Source: Bacteroidales bacterium | Lineage (GTDB): Bacteria; Bacteroidota; Bacteroidia; Bacteroidales; UBA10428 | Length of the DNA: 15,706 nt | NCBI GenBank assembly: GCA_030626465.1 | Contig: DAOUOU010000050.1 | Span: forward strand, 1-15,706 | Reading direction: 5' to 3' | Shown: one piece after another, positions 15,156-15,706 of the stretch | How the letters are laid out: every line of letters begins with the position of its first letter | Position numbering within the stretch: position 1 is the first letter of the stretch | Translations under genes and position numbers: made by a program | The notes under the pieces: model-generated | What the model was told of the DNA's origin: nothing | The model's database searches: none | The model's input: the letters and a program-made list of their open reading frames with translations, nothing else

Positions 15156-15156
15156 C
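15058..15156 (+). repeat. 99-bp perfect inverted repeat, left copy
   Basis: Positions 15058-15156 are the exact reverse complement of 15608-15706 (position p pairs with 30764 minus p). Identity stops sharply at 15156/15157. The repeat lies inside the M23 coding sequence (minus strand). Confidence 0.97.
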
Positions 15157-15706
15157 GGAAAATCAGGGCAGGAAACAAATACGCCGTATTTCTTGAAAAA
15201 GACTCAATTGCGACTTTACGCTACCTTGTTTATGAGCATACTCCTATGGAATTTGTACGTTTTTCTTTTGGAGATTCTGTTACTTTTGATGTAGGTTACA
15301 AAGAAGTTGTACAGGAACTGAAATATGCCAGGGGAAAAATCAATACATCTTTATGGAATGCCATGATTGAAAATGGAATCAATCCCATGCTTGCCAATGA
15401 ACTATCGGAAATATATGCATGGAGTATCGATTTTTTCGGGCTTCAACCCGCTGATTCCTTCAGCGTTATTTATGATGAACAATACGTTGACTCAATATCA
15501 GTAGGCTTAGGTCGTATTCATGCCGCATATTTCAGACATACAGGTACTGATTTTTATGGAATACCTTTTGTTCAGGATAGTGTGGAGAGCTATTATGATA
15601 TTGAGGGGCAAAGCCTTAGAAAAGCATTTTTAAAAGCACCATTAAGGTTTTCACGCATTAGTTCCCGTTTTTCTCATTCAAGGATGCACCCGATATTAAA
15701 GATCCG
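15156..15706 (+). CDS. M23 family metallopeptidase, middle piece, partial (runs off right edge)
   Basis: An open frame of 183 codons with no stop before the edge, beginning (no start codon) at RKIRAGNKYAVF. It contains the N-terminal accessory region of Bacteroidota M23 proteins: SLWNAMIENGINPMLANELSE, then IYAWSIDFFGLQ, then YDEQYVDSISVGLGRIHAAYF. It ends in GQSLRKAFLKAPLRFSRISS, the same residues with which the minus-strand piece starts. The frame upstream of 15156 hits a stop at 15132, and the first 80 or so residues with the signal peptide are absent. Joined to the minus-strand piece through the shared repeat, it would give one normal gene lacking only its N-terminus. Confidence 0.85.
15608..15706 (-). 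repeat. 99-bp perfect inverted repeat, right copy
   Basis: Reverse complement of 15058-15156, ending exactly at the last base of the window. On the plus strand it encodes the same M23 residues, in frame with the middle piece. The 451 bases between the copies (15157-15607) are single-copy. Confidence 0.97.

Noticed and set aside
15106..15294. 62-codon plus-strand frame across the M23 junction
   Set aside because: It reads the reverse strand of the inverted repeat and then a wrong frame of the M23 middle piece; the composition is not protein-like.

Overview
The window is AT-rich DNA from a member of the Bacteroidota, probably close to Bacteroidales/Marinilabiliales. The evidence is a LeuA that opens with the Bacteroidota-type DTTLRDGEQVPGCQ, an RprX/RprY-like sensor-regulator pair, an IPExxxVDY-family protein, a barrel-less TonB-plug protein, few Shine-Dalgarno sequences, and -7 boxes of the TAnnTTTG type. 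All genes use the standard code. I saw no tRNA, rRNA, CRISPR array or insertion sequence. The right end looks like a contig end.

Layout. (1) 1-1564, minus strand: the 5' two-thirds or more of leuA runs off the left edge. It is preceded by a well-formed transcription attenuator: promoter, a 20-residue Ile/Leu-rich leader peptide, an antiterminator and a terminator. (2) 1651-2391, minus: yebC. (3) 2684-5086, plus: a secreted or outer-membrane protein with an MG2-like N-terminus and a TonB-plug domain. (4) 5090-7808, minus: rprX-rprY (8-base overlap) and then a small STAS-like protein. (5) 8106-10184, minus: a soluble hybrid histidine kinase, separated from rprX by a 297-bp gap that holds a strong hairpin terminator and promoter-like elements. 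(6) 10418-13106, minus: acpP-fabF-rnc-IPExxxVDY, a tightly packed Bacteroidota cluster for fatty-acid synthesis and RNA processing. (7) 13269-14536, plus: purN and a potassium-channel-like membrane protein, divergent from acpP. (8) 14649-15706: an M23 peptidase gene that appears in two pieces on opposite strands and shares a perfect 99-bp inverted repeat. The second copy ends exactly at the last base.

The strongest new observations are the leu attenuator, which can be read to the base-pair level, and the fold-back at the right end. A repeat of exactly 99 bp ending at the sequence terminus is most simply a de Bruijn-graph k-mer overlap at a fold-back chimera. A genuine invertible segment or inverted duplication is the alternative. 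Secondary observations are 10-bp-spaced direct repeats in front of rprX, a possible unannotated plus-strand transcript ending at 8105, and a GTGA-N6-TCAC palindrome before the hybrid kinase.
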